In this document: positions 10,364 to 19,010 of the stretch, in pieces
Layout of the letters: every line of letters starts with the position of its first letter
Numbering within the stretch: the first letter of the stretch is position 1
Source: Ignavibacteria bacterium RIFOXYB12_FULL_35_14
GTDB lineage: Bacteria > Bacteroidota > Ignavibacteria > Ignavibacteriales > Ignavibacteriaceae
Length of the DNA: 64,000 nucleotides
Direction of reading: 5' to 3'
NCBI GenBank assembly: GCA_001803045.1
Contig: MHAR01000028.1
Span: forward strand, 44,874-108,873
Notes under the pieces: generated by a model
What the model was told of the DNA's origin: nothing
The model's database searches: none
The model's input: only the letters and a program-made list of their open reading frames with translations
Made by a program: the position numbers and the translations under genes

Positions 10364-11086
10364 TTATTTTATCCACTGTTTTGATAAGTTGTAAACATGT
10401 CGAAAAATACCAAATACGAGTATGAAAACAAAAATGTAGAACAGAGCTTTACCCTTTGTAATAAGCATTGTAATGAATGCCAGCACCAAGAAGATTGACG
10501 TTGCAGGTTTTTCCTTAAAGCCGCTGATACTTAAGGTTGGAAGAGTGTCATACTTAATTTTACTTACCATCAAAATTGATAAGAGAATTACGAGCGGAAT
10601 GATCAACTGAGCATAAAATTGTGAAAATCCTTCGCCGTCTTTGTAGAAGGTTAACATGAATGATGTTAAAATAATTGCCGCTGTTGGGATTGGTAATCCT
10701 CTGAAGAATTTTTTATCAAAGCCAACTAATTGGACGTTAAATCTTGCAAGCCGGAAACCGCCGGCAATTAATAACAAAGAGCTGATTAGCACGCCCCAAA
10801 CATCATACTGAATTAGATAAGCGCTGTAAATCAAAAAAGCTGGAGCAGTTCCAAAGCTAACAATGTCCGAGAGTGAATCGAGTTCAACTCCAAACTCACT
10901 TGCTGAATTTGTTAAACGAGCGACTAGACCATCGAACATATCGAAGATTGCGGCTATAATTATGAGCCATGCGGCATAATAATATTTTTGCTGGCTGGTG
11001 TTTATGATGGAAAGAAAACCGCAGAACATATTCATTGCGGTGAATAGATTCGGTATTACTGAAGGTGTGAAACGATATTTAATCAT
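10364..11086 (-). CDS. pssA: CDP-diacylglycerol-serine O-phosphatidyltransferase
   Basis: It makes phosphatidylserine, the precursor of phosphatidylethanolamine, at the inner membrane. The 240-residue protein is hydrophobic throughout and carries the CDP-alcohol phosphotransferase signature D-G-x2-A-R-x8-G-x3-D-x3-D, read here as MFDGLVARLTNSASEFGVE followed by LDSLSDIVSFG near residues 48-73. It overlaps the psd stop by one base on the same strand. The two genes form the PE pathway in order. Confidence 0.95.
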   Translation of the reverse strand: MIKYRFTPSVIPNLFTAMNMFCGFLSIINTSQQKYYYAAWLIIIAAIFDMFDGLVARLTNSASEFGVELDSLSDIVSFGTAPAFLIYSAYLIQYDVWGVLISSLLLIAGGFRLARFNVQLVGFDKKFFRGLPIPTAAIILTSFMLTFYKDGEGFSQFYAQLIIPLVILLSILMVSKIKYDTLPTLSISGFKEKPATSIFLVLAFITMLITKGKALFYIFVFILVFGIFRHVYNLSKQWIK

Positions 11087-11739
11087 TATTTGGTTTGATG
11101 CTCGAATAAAATTGTCTCGCCGGCTTTTGCAATTTGATTCATAGCGACGTTAATTTTCCAATCGCTTGAAACAATTACATCAACACGGCTTCCAAATTTA
11201 ATCATTCCAAATCTTTTCCCAATTTGTACAGAATCGCCTTCTTTGATTTCGTAGACAATTCTTCGTGCAACAAATCCGGCTACCTGCATGAAGAAAACTC
11301 TACCATACTTGCTTTCAATTCCAAATTCAGATCGCTCATTTCTTTCGGACGCTTTTTCCTCAAAAGCCATGATGTAATCACCTTGATGATATTTAACATA
11401 GGTTACTAAACCGTCAATCGGAATTCGATTTACATGAACATTAAGCGGAGACATGAAGATTGAGATTTGCTTTGCGGGTCCATTTACAAATTTCTTATCT
11501 TCAAAATCCTTAATAATAATAATCTTTCCATCGGCAGGGGAAACGACAACATTATCTTTGTTAGGTGTGTTTCTCTCCGGATCACGGAAAAAATTTATTG
11601 CGAATATAAAAAATAAAATTGGTAGAATAATAAGAAGAGCTTTTAAGAAATTATTCTGAACAATAAAGCTAATCACAATTAACAAAAAGGCTATAATGGC
11701 AATTACTCCGAGCGTGGAATATCCGTATTTAGTAATCAT
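11086..11739 (-). CDS. psd: Phosphatidylserine decarboxylase proenzyme (short type)
   Basis: It decarboxylates phosphatidylserine using a pyruvoyl group made by self-cleavage. The 217-residue length fits the short bacterial type. Visible features are two N-terminal membrane segments (about 7-27 and 30-49), VVSPADGKI near residue 67, FMSPLNVHVNRIP with the conserved His, and the self-processing Gly-Ser in MIKFGSRVDV near residue 180. It lies between pssA and the PurC-like gene. Confidence 0.95.
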   Translation of the reverse strand: MITKYGYSTLGVIAIIAFLLIVISFIVQNNFLKALLIILPILFFIFAINFFRDPERNTPNKDNVVVSPADGKIIIIKDFEDKKFVNGPAKQISIFMSPLNVHVNRIPIDGLVTYVKYHQGDYIMAFEEKASERNERSEFGIESKYGRVFFMQVAGFVARRIVYEIKEGDSVQIGKRFGMIKFGSRVDVIVSSDWKINVAMNQIAKAGETILFEHQTK

Positions 11740-11741
11740 TT

Positions 11742-12416
11742 TTAGGCAATCAAACGGTTATGTAAATAATCAGTATAGTGTGTAATTGATGATGCTGAAT
11801 GCAAATTATAGGGATCAATAGCGCTATGGTTTTTATCCAATGGGATTACTTTCAAGCTGTTTGGCGTGAAGTCATCAATCAAATAAATTTTGTCTTCTAT
11901 CTTTCCGAAATAACATGAAACTTCGGCAAGGGTTGAGTTTCTTCTTGCAAAATATGATTTAAGAATTGCATTTACTTTTAAACAAATCCGGTTAATTATT
12001 TTTATGTCTTCTATCGTACACAAATTAAAAGTAATCAAATGACTTTCGGATATAATAGAATTTTTATCATTGCTGTAGTGATATTCAAAAAGGGGAAGTG
12101 TTAGCGGTTCACTTTCTTTCTTACCAAATATTTTTGCGATTCGCTTATCACATAAATTTAAGATTTTTATGTAAAAGTCAAGCTTATCATGCTTTAAATA
12201 TCTTAATGAATTTTTATTGTAAGCTTTAATAAAAGCTATCGGCAATTGATATTCCTTTAAGTATTCAAGAAAAAATGAATTGATGGCAACGAGCTTCGCT
12301 CCAAGTCCCTTACATTTTATTTTACTTTTTCCATCAGCGGAAAACGAATCTGAATAATGATGAAGAATATGATTGTTATCTAAAAGAGTAATCGTTTTAG
12401 AGCTACCGTTATTCAT
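11742..12416 (-). CDS. Divergent SAICAR-synthetase (PurC)-like protein, probably not catalytic
   Basis: The 224-residue protein aligns along its length with short-type PurC: SDSFSADGKSKIKCKGLG matches the Asp-Ser-x-x-Ala-phe-asp and Lys region. Next come a matching NSFFLEYLKEYQLPIAFI helix, PLTLPLFEYHYSNDKNSIIS, and a C-terminal IYLIDDFTPNSLKVI. Residues conserved in catalytic PurC are altered. The Val-Val-Arg strand is FYIKIL, the Asp-x-Lys-x-Glu-Phe-Gly strand reads EVSCYFG, and the DE-x2-TPDSSR motif is changed to TPNSLK. A standard purC exists at 55908-56804. The start is 2 bases upstream of psd on the same strand. Function is unknown; a pseudoenzyme or a new activity is inferred. Confidence 0.7.
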   Translation of the reverse strand: MNNGSSKTITLLDNNHILHHYSDSFSADGKSKIKCKGLGAKLVAINSFFLEYLKEYQLPIAFIKAYNKNSLRYLKHDKLDFYIKILNLCDKRIAKIFGKKESEPLTLPLFEYHYSNDKNSIISESHLITFNLCTIEDIKIINRICLKVNAILKSYFARRNSTLAEVSCYFGKIEDKIYLIDDFTPNSLKVIPLDKNHSAIDPYNLHSASSITHYTDYLHNRLIA

Positions 12417-12559
12417 ATTTTCTTATGGTTTGTTGGATAGTAAAAATCATTTTTATAAGGTGCTTATAATTAGATTTAAGAAATTTACTTCAATATATTA
12501 TATTTGTACAATAATAAAAATAATAAGCTTAATAAGAATTTAACATTATAGGAGGAATT

Positions 12560-12889
12560 TTGCTGAAAGGTGGAATGCAAGGAATGTTCAAGCAAGTGCA
12601 AAAAATGCAGGCTGAAATGCAAAAAGTACAAAGTGAACTTGGAAATTTGACCGTAACCGAAGATTCCGGCGGTGGAATGGTTAAGGTAACTGCTAACGGA
12701 AACAGAGAACTGATTTCACTTGTGATCGATCCTCAGGTACTTAAAAGTGAGGATAAAGAAATTTTAGAGGATTTGATTGTTGCCGCGGTAAACAAAGCAA
12801 TTCATTCTGCATCAAAAATGGCTGAGGAGGAATTAGCTAAAGTTACTAAGGGAATGATACCTCCAGGACTAAATATTCCGGGATTGTAA
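12560..12889 (+). CDS. ybaB: YbaB/EbfC family nucleoid-associated protein
   Basis: This is a small DNA-binding dimer. The 109-residue protein has a Met-rich N-terminal coiled helix (MFKQVQKMQAEMQKVQSEL), then the signature GGGMVKVTANGNRELISLVID and a C-terminal helix ending in PPGLNIPG. The start is TTG with GGAGG at 12551-12555. recR follows 2 bases after the stop, the conserved ybaB-recR order. Confidence 0.95.
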   Translation: MLKGGMQGMFKQVQKMQAEMQKVQSELGNLTVTEDSGGGMVKVTANGNRELISLVIDPQVLKSEDKEILEDLIVAAVNKAIHSASKMAEEELAKVTKGMIPPGLNIPGL

Positions 12890-12891
12890 AA

Positions 12892-13488
12892 TTGCAAATA
12901 GCTGAACCTCTCCAAATAGCTATTGAAGAATTAAGTAAGCTGCCAAGTATTGGTAGAAAAACTGCTCAGAGATTAGCCATACATCTTTTAAAGAGTGATA
13001 TAGATGCCGTAGAAAAGCTTCTTTCTGCAATTCAAAATCTTAAAACTAAACTTCGTTTTTGCAATCGATGCTTTAACATCTCAACTGAAGATTTGTGTGA
13101 CATTTGCAGTAATCACAAACGCGATCACTCATTAATTTGTGTTGTTGAAGAAGCAAGTGATGTTATTGCCGTTGAAAAAAGTAACGAGTATCACGGTAGT
13201 TATCATGTATTGGCAGGAGTTTTATCCCCGTTATCCGGTGTCGGACCTGAATCGCTTCACATAAAAGAATTATTGAAAAGGTTTGAGACAGAAGAAATTC
13301 AAGAAATCATATTAGCGCTTAATCCCGATACCGAAGGAGAGGCAACTTCACTTTATCTTGCCAAGTTAATCAAACCGCTCGGAGTGAAGGTCTCCCGGAT
13401 TGCGAGAGGTTTGCCAATTGGCGGTGATTTAGAGTTTGCAGATGAAGCTACTATTGGACGAGCTGTTTTGGGAAGAATTACTCTCTAA
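12892..13488 (+). CDS. recR: Recombination mediator RecR
   Basis: RecR works with RecF/RecO to load RecA at gaps. The 198-residue protein has the N-terminal helix-hairpin-helix with LPSIGRKTAQRLA, a C4 zinc finger with CNRC and CDIC (residues about 57-75), and a Toprim domain beginning ICVVEEASDV. GLPIGGDLEFADEATIGRAV closes the domain. The start is TTG just after ybaB. Its last base is the first base of the next gene's ATG. Confidence 0.97.
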   Translation: MQIAEPLQIAIEELSKLPSIGRKTAQRLAIHLLKSDIDAVEKLLSAIQNLKTKLRFCNRCFNISTEDLCDICSNHKRDHSLICVVEEASDVIAVEKSNEYHGSYHVLAGVLSPLSGVGPESLHIKELLKRFETEEIQEIILALNPDTEGEATSLYLAKLIKPLGVKVSRIARGLPIGGDLEFADEATIGRAVLGRITL

Positions 13489-14222
13489 TGGCGGAATGGT
13501 TTGAAGAGTGGTTTAATACTGAAGAATACCTTAACGTTTATCGCCATCGAAACGAGGAGGATGCGAAAAATCTTTTTAATCTGATAAGGAAAAATATTGT
13601 ACTTGAAAATGGTTCCAAGGTATTGGACCTGGCTTGCGGTGCCGGACGACATTCGATTTTATTTGCTAAAAATGGTTTTGATGTTACCGCAGTCGATATC
13701 AGCGATAATCTTTTGAATGTTGCAAGAAAAACAGCCGAAGAATTCAAGCTAAATATTAATTTTATTAAAAATGATTTAAGAAAGCTCGATCTTACTGATA
13801 AATTTCACTTGATAATAAATTTGTTTACCAGTTTCGGTTATTTTGAAAGTGATGATGAAAATGACGAGGTAATAAAAATTGCCTCCCAACACTTAGTTGA
13901 TAACGGCTATTTTGTGATGGATTTTTTCAATATCATTTATTTAAAGAATAATCTGATTCCAATTTCTTATGATAAAATTGAGGACGGAATAATTAAGCAG
14001 GAAAGAGTTATCGAAGGAGATAGGATCGTCAAAAAAATTACTAGCACAAAAAAATTTAATGAAAAATACTATTATGAATCGGTTAGAACTTACACCAAGG
14101 ACGAGCTTGTTTCCTTGATGATTAAGAATCATTTAAAAATTCAAAATATATTTGGAAATTACCATGGGCATGAATTTGAGGAAGCTAGTTCCCCAAGAAT
14201 TATTATCATTGCAAGAAAATGA
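13488..14222 (+). CDS. Class I SAM-dependent methyltransferase
   Basis: The 244-residue protein has motif I as VLDLACGAGRHSILFAKNG (residues about 45-63), then VTAVDISDNLL (acidic loop) and a later LINLFTSFGYF strand. The substrate is unknown. Its ATG overlaps the recR stop by one base, and its stop overlaps the next lipoprotein start by 4 bases. It is therefore cotranslated within the ybaB-recR run. Confidence 0.9.
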   Translation: MAEWFEEWFNTEEYLNVYRHRNEEDAKNLFNLIRKNIVLENGSKVLDLACGAGRHSILFAKNGFDVTAVDISDNLLNVARKTAEEFKLNINFIKNDLRKLDLTDKFHLIINLFTSFGYFESDDENDEVIKIASQHLVDNGYFVMDFFNIIYLKNNLIPISYDKIEDGIIKQERVIEGDRIVKKITSTKKFNEKYYYESVRTYTKDELVSLMIKNHLKIQNIFGNYHGHEFEEASSPRIIIIARK

Positions 14223-14794
14223 AGAAAATAATTTTCATAATTACATCAATTTTTATCAGTAGTTGTGATCTTTTTACAACCCGTGATGCCCAACCACCAG
14301 AAAAACCTAGATCTGATTATCAAACAGCTTTTACTCCAGAGATATTAATTTCGAATTTTATTAATTCCCTTAGAGATAAAGACACAGAAAATTATCTTTC
14401 ATGTTTATCTGATCCGGCTTTTACTGATAAGATATTTGCATTCTTGCCCTCAAGCGAGGCTCTTGCTCAGTTTCCTGCTTTGGGAAACAATTGGAACAAA
14501 AGTAATGAATCGCAATACATGAATAATCTTAAAGTTAAAATTCCTGATGAATTGCCAATAACTTTAATCTTATCGAATTCATCATCAAGCGTTCATGGTG
14601 ACAGTATTACTTTTGTGGCTTCGTATTCATTAAATGTTCCTCTTAATGAAACAACAATTCCGACAAACTATCAAGGTGAATTGATTTTCGAACTGGTTAG
14701 AGATTCACGATTTGTTTGGAGTATATATTTTTGGCAAGATATTAAAAGAATCGATTCGCCAAGCTGGAGTGAATTGAAAGGGAGATTTTATTAA
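14219..14794 (+). CDS. Small lipoprotein, first of a related pair
   Basis: This 191-residue protein has a lipoprotein signal MKKIIFIITSIFISSC (Cys 16). The mature domain, about residues 45-190, is one-domain and NTF2-like in pattern: ISNFINSLRDKDTENYLSCLSD, then W-N-x-S-N-E, then paired beta strands ending FVWSIYFWQDIKR. The following protein shares this layout, so the two look like paralogues. No function can be assigned. It overlaps the methyltransferase by 4 bases and the next gene by 5. Confidence 0.85.
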   Translation: MKKIIFIITSIFISSCDLFTTRDAQPPEKPRSDYQTAFTPEILISNFINSLRDKDTENYLSCLSDPAFTDKIFAFLPSSEALAQFPALGNNWNKSNESQYMNNLKVKIPDELPITLILSNSSSSVHGDSITFVASYSLNVPLNETTIPTNYQGELIFELVRDSRFVWSIYFWQDIKRIDSPSWSELKGRFY

Positions 14795-15299
14795 TTATTT
14801 ATCTAAACTTGGTGTTTTATTTTTTTTAGTAATAACAGGATGTAAAAATCCTTTTGCTCCTGCTTTAGATACAAGTACGAGCGAGGATGGTTCCACAATT
14901 TCAGATTTAAAAAATGTTGATGGTGTTTTCAAGAATTTTCAGTACGCATATGTTTTTAAGGATACTACAATTTATGGTAAGTTAATTGCCGGGGATTTTC
15001 TTTTTACATACCGCGATTATGATCAAGGAATCGACGTATCCTGGGGAAGGGATGAAGAGATGAAAACCACTTACGGCTTATTTCAAAATTCCCAAAGACT
15101 AGATTTAATTTGGAATAATGAAGTATTAAATACGCAAGATTCGTTAAATGCTATAATCATTCGTGCCTTTAATTTAACAATTACATTCAATCCCACGGAT
15201 ATTGTTCGTGTAAACGGAAGAGTTAATTTATCACTAAGAAAAGATCCAATAGCTGAAACCTGGGCTATTGTGAAGTGGATTGATGAATCGAATTTTTAA
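14790..15299 (+). CDS. Second small lipoprotein, apparent ATT start
   Basis: The open frame runs from a stop at 14775-14777 to 15299. No ATG, GTG or TTG precedes a clear lipobox (LVITGC). An ATT at 14790 follows AAGGGAG (14778-14784) at good spacing and gives M-NYLSKLGVLFFLVITGC, a normal lipoprotein signal, so I infer initiation at ATT. The first ATG, at 15060, would lose half the domain. The 169-residue protein shares the domain pattern of its upstream neighbour (FKNFQYAYVFKDTTIYGKL, WAIVKWIDE). Initiation at ATT is rare; an undetected sequence error is the alternative. Confidence 0.72.
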   Translation: MNYLSKLGVLFFLVITGCKNPFAPALDTSTSEDGSTISDLKNVDGVFKNFQYAYVFKDTTIYGKLIAGDFLFTYRDYDQGIDVSWGRDEEMKTTYGLFQNSQRLDLIWNNEVLNTQDSLNAIIIRAFNLTITFNPTDIVRVNGRVNLSLRKDPIAETWAIVKWIDESNF

Positions 15300-15314
15300 A
15301 ATTTTTGGTTTGAG

Positions 15315-16175
15315 ATGGTAATCTTTTGGTTTAAAGAAGCATTAAGAATTTTTAGCCGGGCAAAATCCTCTTTCATACTTTCTCTGATTTCACTAAGTAT
15401 TTCGATAATGTTAATTGCTGCTTGCTTCTACTCAATTTTTCTTTCTCAAGAAATTGAAAGAAAAATTAAGGAGCAGTTTATCCTAAACATTTTTCTAAAT
15501 GATAGTCTTTCCATAAAAAGCATTACGAATCTTAAAACCGAATTAGCTGATAAGAACTTTACTTCATCCATAACTTTTATTGATAAAGAAGAAGCTGCCA
15601 AAACATTCATTAAGGATACAGGAGAAGATTTTCGAAAAATTTTGGATTACAATCCAATTCCTGCTTCTCTGTCGCTTACGTTAAAAGCCGATTATGTTGA
15701 TAAGGATTCAATTGAGATGATCAAGAAAGGATTAAATGTTTTCGCCGGTATCGATGAGATTGTATTCGAGCACGAAATTTTAGATAGGCTTGTAAATGCA
15801 CTTAAAGGTCTTCAGAAATATATTTTTATTATTACTGCGGTGTTGATTTTAATTTCAATCTATATTACTTATACCACAATAAGATTAGTGACAACTTTAA
15901 AACGCGATGAGCTTGAGACTATGAAATTAGTTGGCGCAAAACTATCGACAATTAAAATGCCTATAATTCTAAACGAAATTTTTACAGGACTTCTTGCCAG
16001 CCTGTTATCATTTATTCTTATCAAAATATTGTTCATTTTTATTTCTAAGTATAGTTCTCTCACAAATTTTTATGAGCCGCCCGATGAATTGTTAGCGATA
16101 ATCTTCTTGATTGGACCAGCAATCAGCATTATTGTCACTGTAATTGTGCTAAGGAAAATAACTCTCAAAATTTGA
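15315..16175 (+). CDS. ftsX: FtsX-like cell-division permease
   Basis: FtsX is the membrane partner of the FtsE ATPase and activates peptidoglycan hydrolases at the septum. The 286-residue protein has an N-terminal membrane helix (about 18-42), a periplasmic domain (about 45-165), then three more helices (about 172-192, 217-240, 262-282) with LKRDELETMKLVGA before the third helix. ftsE is not adjacent. The gene lies 15 bases after the second lipoprotein. Confidence 0.9.
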   Translation: MVIFWFKEALRIFSRAKSSFILSLISLSISIMLIAACFYSIFLSQEIERKIKEQFILNIFLNDSLSIKSITNLKTELADKNFTSSITFIDKEEAAKTFIKDTGEDFRKILDYNPIPASLSLTLKADYVDKDSIEMIKKGLNVFAGIDEIVFEHEILDRLVNALKGLQKYIFIITAVLILISIYITYTTIRLVTTLKRDELETMKLVGAKLSTIKMPIILNEIFTGLLASLLSFILIKILFIFISKYSSLTNFYEPPDELLAIIFLIGPAISIIVTVIVLRKITLKI

Positions 16176-16177
16176 AG

Positions 16178-16243
16178 ATGAGCGATTATTTGATAGTTTT
16201 ATGCGTCATATTTTTTCAAATCCTATATTTTAATAATGTTTAA
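16178..16243 (+). CDS. Possible 21-residue hydrophobic peptide
   Basis: An ATG 2 bases after the ftsX stop opens a frame for MSDYLIVLCVIFFQILYFNN plus one Val. It is almost entirely a membrane segment, and its stop lies inside the first codons of the export-protein gene, an 8-base overlap. It could be a coupling leader or a real small membrane peptide. The ribosome-binding site is poor, so this is tentative. Confidence 0.25.
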   Translation: MSDYLIVLCVIFFQILYFNNV

Positions 16244-17858
16244 GAAAAATGATATTTTCATAAATACTAGCGTAAGATTTAAGCTAATTATTTTATTATT
16301 GTTTCTGATGAGTCTGCCCGAATTCCAATTAGCGCAAACCAATCCCGATTACAAAGAAAGATTATTTCAAAATTCTAAGGATTCGCTTAAAAAATTTTCA
16401 GCAATAGGTATCGGTGAAGCGACGATTGATCCCGATCAATATAAAATTGGACCAGGTGAAAACATTTTTATTTCCATAAGCGGAATTGAAGAGACTAACT
16501 TCAACCTATATGTTAACATGGAAAACTATTTATTTTTTCCCAAAGTCGGCGGGATAAATTTAAAAGGCTTAACTCTTGCACAGGCCAAAGAAAAAATCAA
16601 ATCAACACTTGAAAAATATTATAGGAATGTTGAAATATTTATTTCGCTTGCAAATCTAAAAAAAATAAAAGTATTTCTTGTAGGTGATGTTCAAAAACCA
16701 GCATCAATCGTGGTTGAAAGTAATACTAAACTTTTTGATTTATTACTGGACTCCATCAGTTTCAATAAAACTTCTAGCTTTAGGAATATTCAAGTTAAAA
16801 ATGTTAATGGTGAAGTCAAGTATTATGATTTTCTAAAATTTTTAAGATATGGAGAAAAGAAAAACAACCCACTCTTAAATGACGGCGATGTTGTTTTTGT
16901 TGATAAGGCAGATAAAGTTGTTACTATTTCGGGTGCCATTAAATTTCCAGCTACTTATGAATTTGTAGTGGGGGAAAGTGTTAATGATTTGATTAAACTA
17001 GCAGGCGGATTTTTATACAATTCCAAAACTGATTCAATCGAAATAGTGCGATATGATAAAGAAGGTAAGAATCAGAAAAGTTATTATTATTCTTACCGGG
17101 AGATTGTAGAAAAAAATATGTCGTTAAATTTTAAGGACAATGTTATCGTTCGCCTCATTCCCGACTATTACTTAGATAACTTTGTTCGTATCGAGGGTCG
17201 GGTAAAATATCCAGGGATTTATAAAATAAAAGAAGATCAAACAAAATTATCTGAAATAATGAAAGAGGCGGGTGGATTTAGGAAGGATGCATCAATTAAA
17301 GATGCTGCTTTATCAAGAACAACAGGTGAAGTTGATTTTGATCCGGAATTTGAAAGGTTAAAGCTCATACTTCGTGCGGACATGACAGATGATGAGTATG
17401 ATTATTTAAAGGCAAAATCACGCCAGCGCAAAGGTAAAGTTGTTGTGGATTTTGAAGAGCTATTTATTAAAAATAATTTTGATGAAGATGTTGTTCTAAA
17501 GCGTGGAGATGTCATTAATGTACCTGAGGCTAAAAATTACGTTACGATGTTAGGACAAGTTATTAATCCAGGAAATGTTTTATACCATGAAAATTTTACG
17601 GTAGATGATTATATCCGTCTTTCAGGGGGATTTGGCTGGAGAGCTGTTGAAGGTGATGTGAGAGTAATTAAATCAAATACTGGTGAGTGGATTGACGATG
17701 AAGATGTCGAATCTATAGAGCCCGGAGACACAATTTGGATTCCGGAAGATCCGCCGGGGTCAAAATTCTGGGATGTTTTCACAACTTCATTACAAGTACT
17801 TGGGCAGGTAGCTGCAGTAATTGCAGCAACTGTTGCAGTAATTATAGCAACGAGGTGA
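16236..17858 (+). CDS. Wza-like polysaccharide export outer-membrane protein with SLBB domains
   Basis: It is the likely outer-membrane or periplasmic conduit for the exopolysaccharide made by this locus. The 540-residue protein has a signal region (about 15-34, ending QLAQ). The poly_export domain (about 65-150: YKIGPGENIFISISG, GGINLKGLTLAQAKEKI) comes next, then three SLBB-type repeats. These begin near KVFLVGDVQKP, VVTISGAIKFPATYEF and NFVRIEGRVKYPGIYKI, with a further one at YVTMLGQVINPG. A C-terminal hydrophobic helix (about 515-538) matches Wza-type anchoring. It is the first gene of the locus, 4 bases before the Wzz-like gene. Confidence 0.93.
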   Translation: MFKKNDIFINTSVRFKLIILLLFLMSLPEFQLAQTNPDYKERLFQNSKDSLKKFSAIGIGEATIDPDQYKIGPGENIFISISGIEETNFNLYVNMENYLFFPKVGGINLKGLTLAQAKEKIKSTLEKYYRNVEIFISLANLKKIKVFLVGDVQKPASIVVESNTKLFDLLLDSISFNKTSSFRNIQVKNVNGEVKYYDFLKFLRYGEKKNNPLLNDGDVVFVDKADKVVTISGAIKFPATYEFVVGESVNDLIKLAGGFLYNSKTDSIEIVRYDKEGKNQKSYYYSYREIVEKNMSLNFKDNVIVRLIPDYYLDNFVRIEGRVKYPGIYKIKEDQTKLSEIMKEAGGFRKDASIKDAALSRTTGEVDFDPEFERLKLILRADMTDDEYDYLKAKSRQRKGKVVVDFEELFIKNNFDEDVVLKRGDVINVPEAKNYVTMLGQVINPGNVLYHENFTVDDYIRLSGGFGWRAVEGDVRVIKSNTGEWIDDEDVESIEPGDTIWIPEDPPGSKFWDVFTTSLQVLGQVAAVIAATVAVIIATR

Positions 17859-17862
17859 AACG

Positions 17863-18999
17863 ATGAGCTATCACGAAATAATTAATACAATAATATTTTA
17901 TCGTGTCCCAATTTTAAAAGTTACAGTACTTACCTCCGGTATTTTATTCCTTATTTTGCTTTTTGTTTATCCCGTATCTTATGAAGCTCCGGTAACAATT
18001 CTCCCTCCTGAAAAAAATAATCAAATGAGCGGTCTTGGCGGTTTACTAGGCGGAGAAGATTTTTCAGGTTTAATGACATCGGGAATGTCAAATGCCAACG
18101 CTCAGCTTTATATGGAAATGCTTAAAAGCAGATCTGCTGCTTTGTATGTTGTTAGAAAACATAATCTGGTTAAGTTTTATGATGCCAAGAATGAAAATGA
18201 AGCTGCAAATAAGTTATCCGAAAAATTAAATCTTGATTTAAGTAAGGAAGGGATTATTAAACTAAGTGTAAACACCGCAACTTCCTTATTTCCTAAGTTT
18301 ACATCTCAAAACGATTCGATCAAGAAACTGTCTTCTATCCTTTCGAATGCATTCGTGGAATCGCTCGATATAATTAATAGAGAGAAATTATCGTCGAAGG
18401 CAAAACGCGCGAGGATTTACATTGAATCACAATTACAGAAAACTAAATATCTTTTGGATTCAGCAGAAAATTCATTAATGTTATTTCAGAAGAAGAATAA
18501 AACCGTTTCGCTTCCTGAACAAGTAAAAGCTACAATTGATGCTGCGGCAAATCTGAAGACTGATATTGTCAAAACAGAAATTGAACTGGGATTGGTTCAG
18601 CCAAATTTAAGAGAAGACAGCAGAACACTTCTTACACTAAAAAGCAAATTACAAGAGCTTAGAAATCAATACAATAAAATGGAAATGGGTAATCAAGATT
18701 ATCTTGTTGCGTTTAAAGATGTGCCCGAAATTGGAAGAGAATTAGCTCAGCTTGTAAGAGAAGTTAAAGTTCAGAATGAAGTTTATATGCTTCTTCAGCA
18801 GCAATACTTTAAGGAAAGAATCCAAGAGAATAGAGATCTTCCTACAATTGAAATATTAGATGAAGCGATTCCACCTTTAAAAGCATCCAGCCCAAGATTA
18901 ATATTTTCAACCGTTCTCGGTGGGATTTTTGTTTTTCTTTTGATGGCATTTTTGTATGTGGCAAACGAAATGAAAATTATTAATTTCAAAAAAAACTGA
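17863..18999 (+). CDS. Wzz-like chain-length determinant protein
   Basis: It is an inner-membrane co-polymerase that sets polysaccharide length. The 378-residue protein has two flanking membrane helices (about 15-38 and 346-367). The N-terminal Wzz domain contains YEAPVTILPPEKN and a Gly-rich loop. A long coiled coil (about 170-310) follows, then a PP-x-K-A-S-S-P motif (IPPLKASSPRL) before the last helix. No kinase domain is attached. It acts with the export protein just upstream. Confidence 0.92.
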   Translation: MSYHEIINTIIFYRVPILKVTVLTSGILFLILLFVYPVSYEAPVTILPPEKNNQMSGLGGLLGGEDFSGLMTSGMSNANAQLYMEMLKSRSAALYVVRKHNLVKFYDAKNENEAANKLSEKLNLDLSKEGIIKLSVNTATSLFPKFTSQNDSIKKLSSILSNAFVESLDIINREKLSSKAKRARIYIESQLQKTKYLLDSAENSLMLFQKKNKTVSLPEQVKATIDAAANLKTDIVKTEIELGLVQPNLREDSRTLLTLKSKLQELRNQYNKMEMGNQDYLVAFKDVPEIGRELAQLVREVKVQNEVYMLLQQQYFKERIQENRDLPTIEILDEAIPPLKASSPRLIFSTVLGGIFVFLLMAFLYVANEMKIINFKKN

Positions 19000-19010
19000 G
19001 GTAGAACAAA

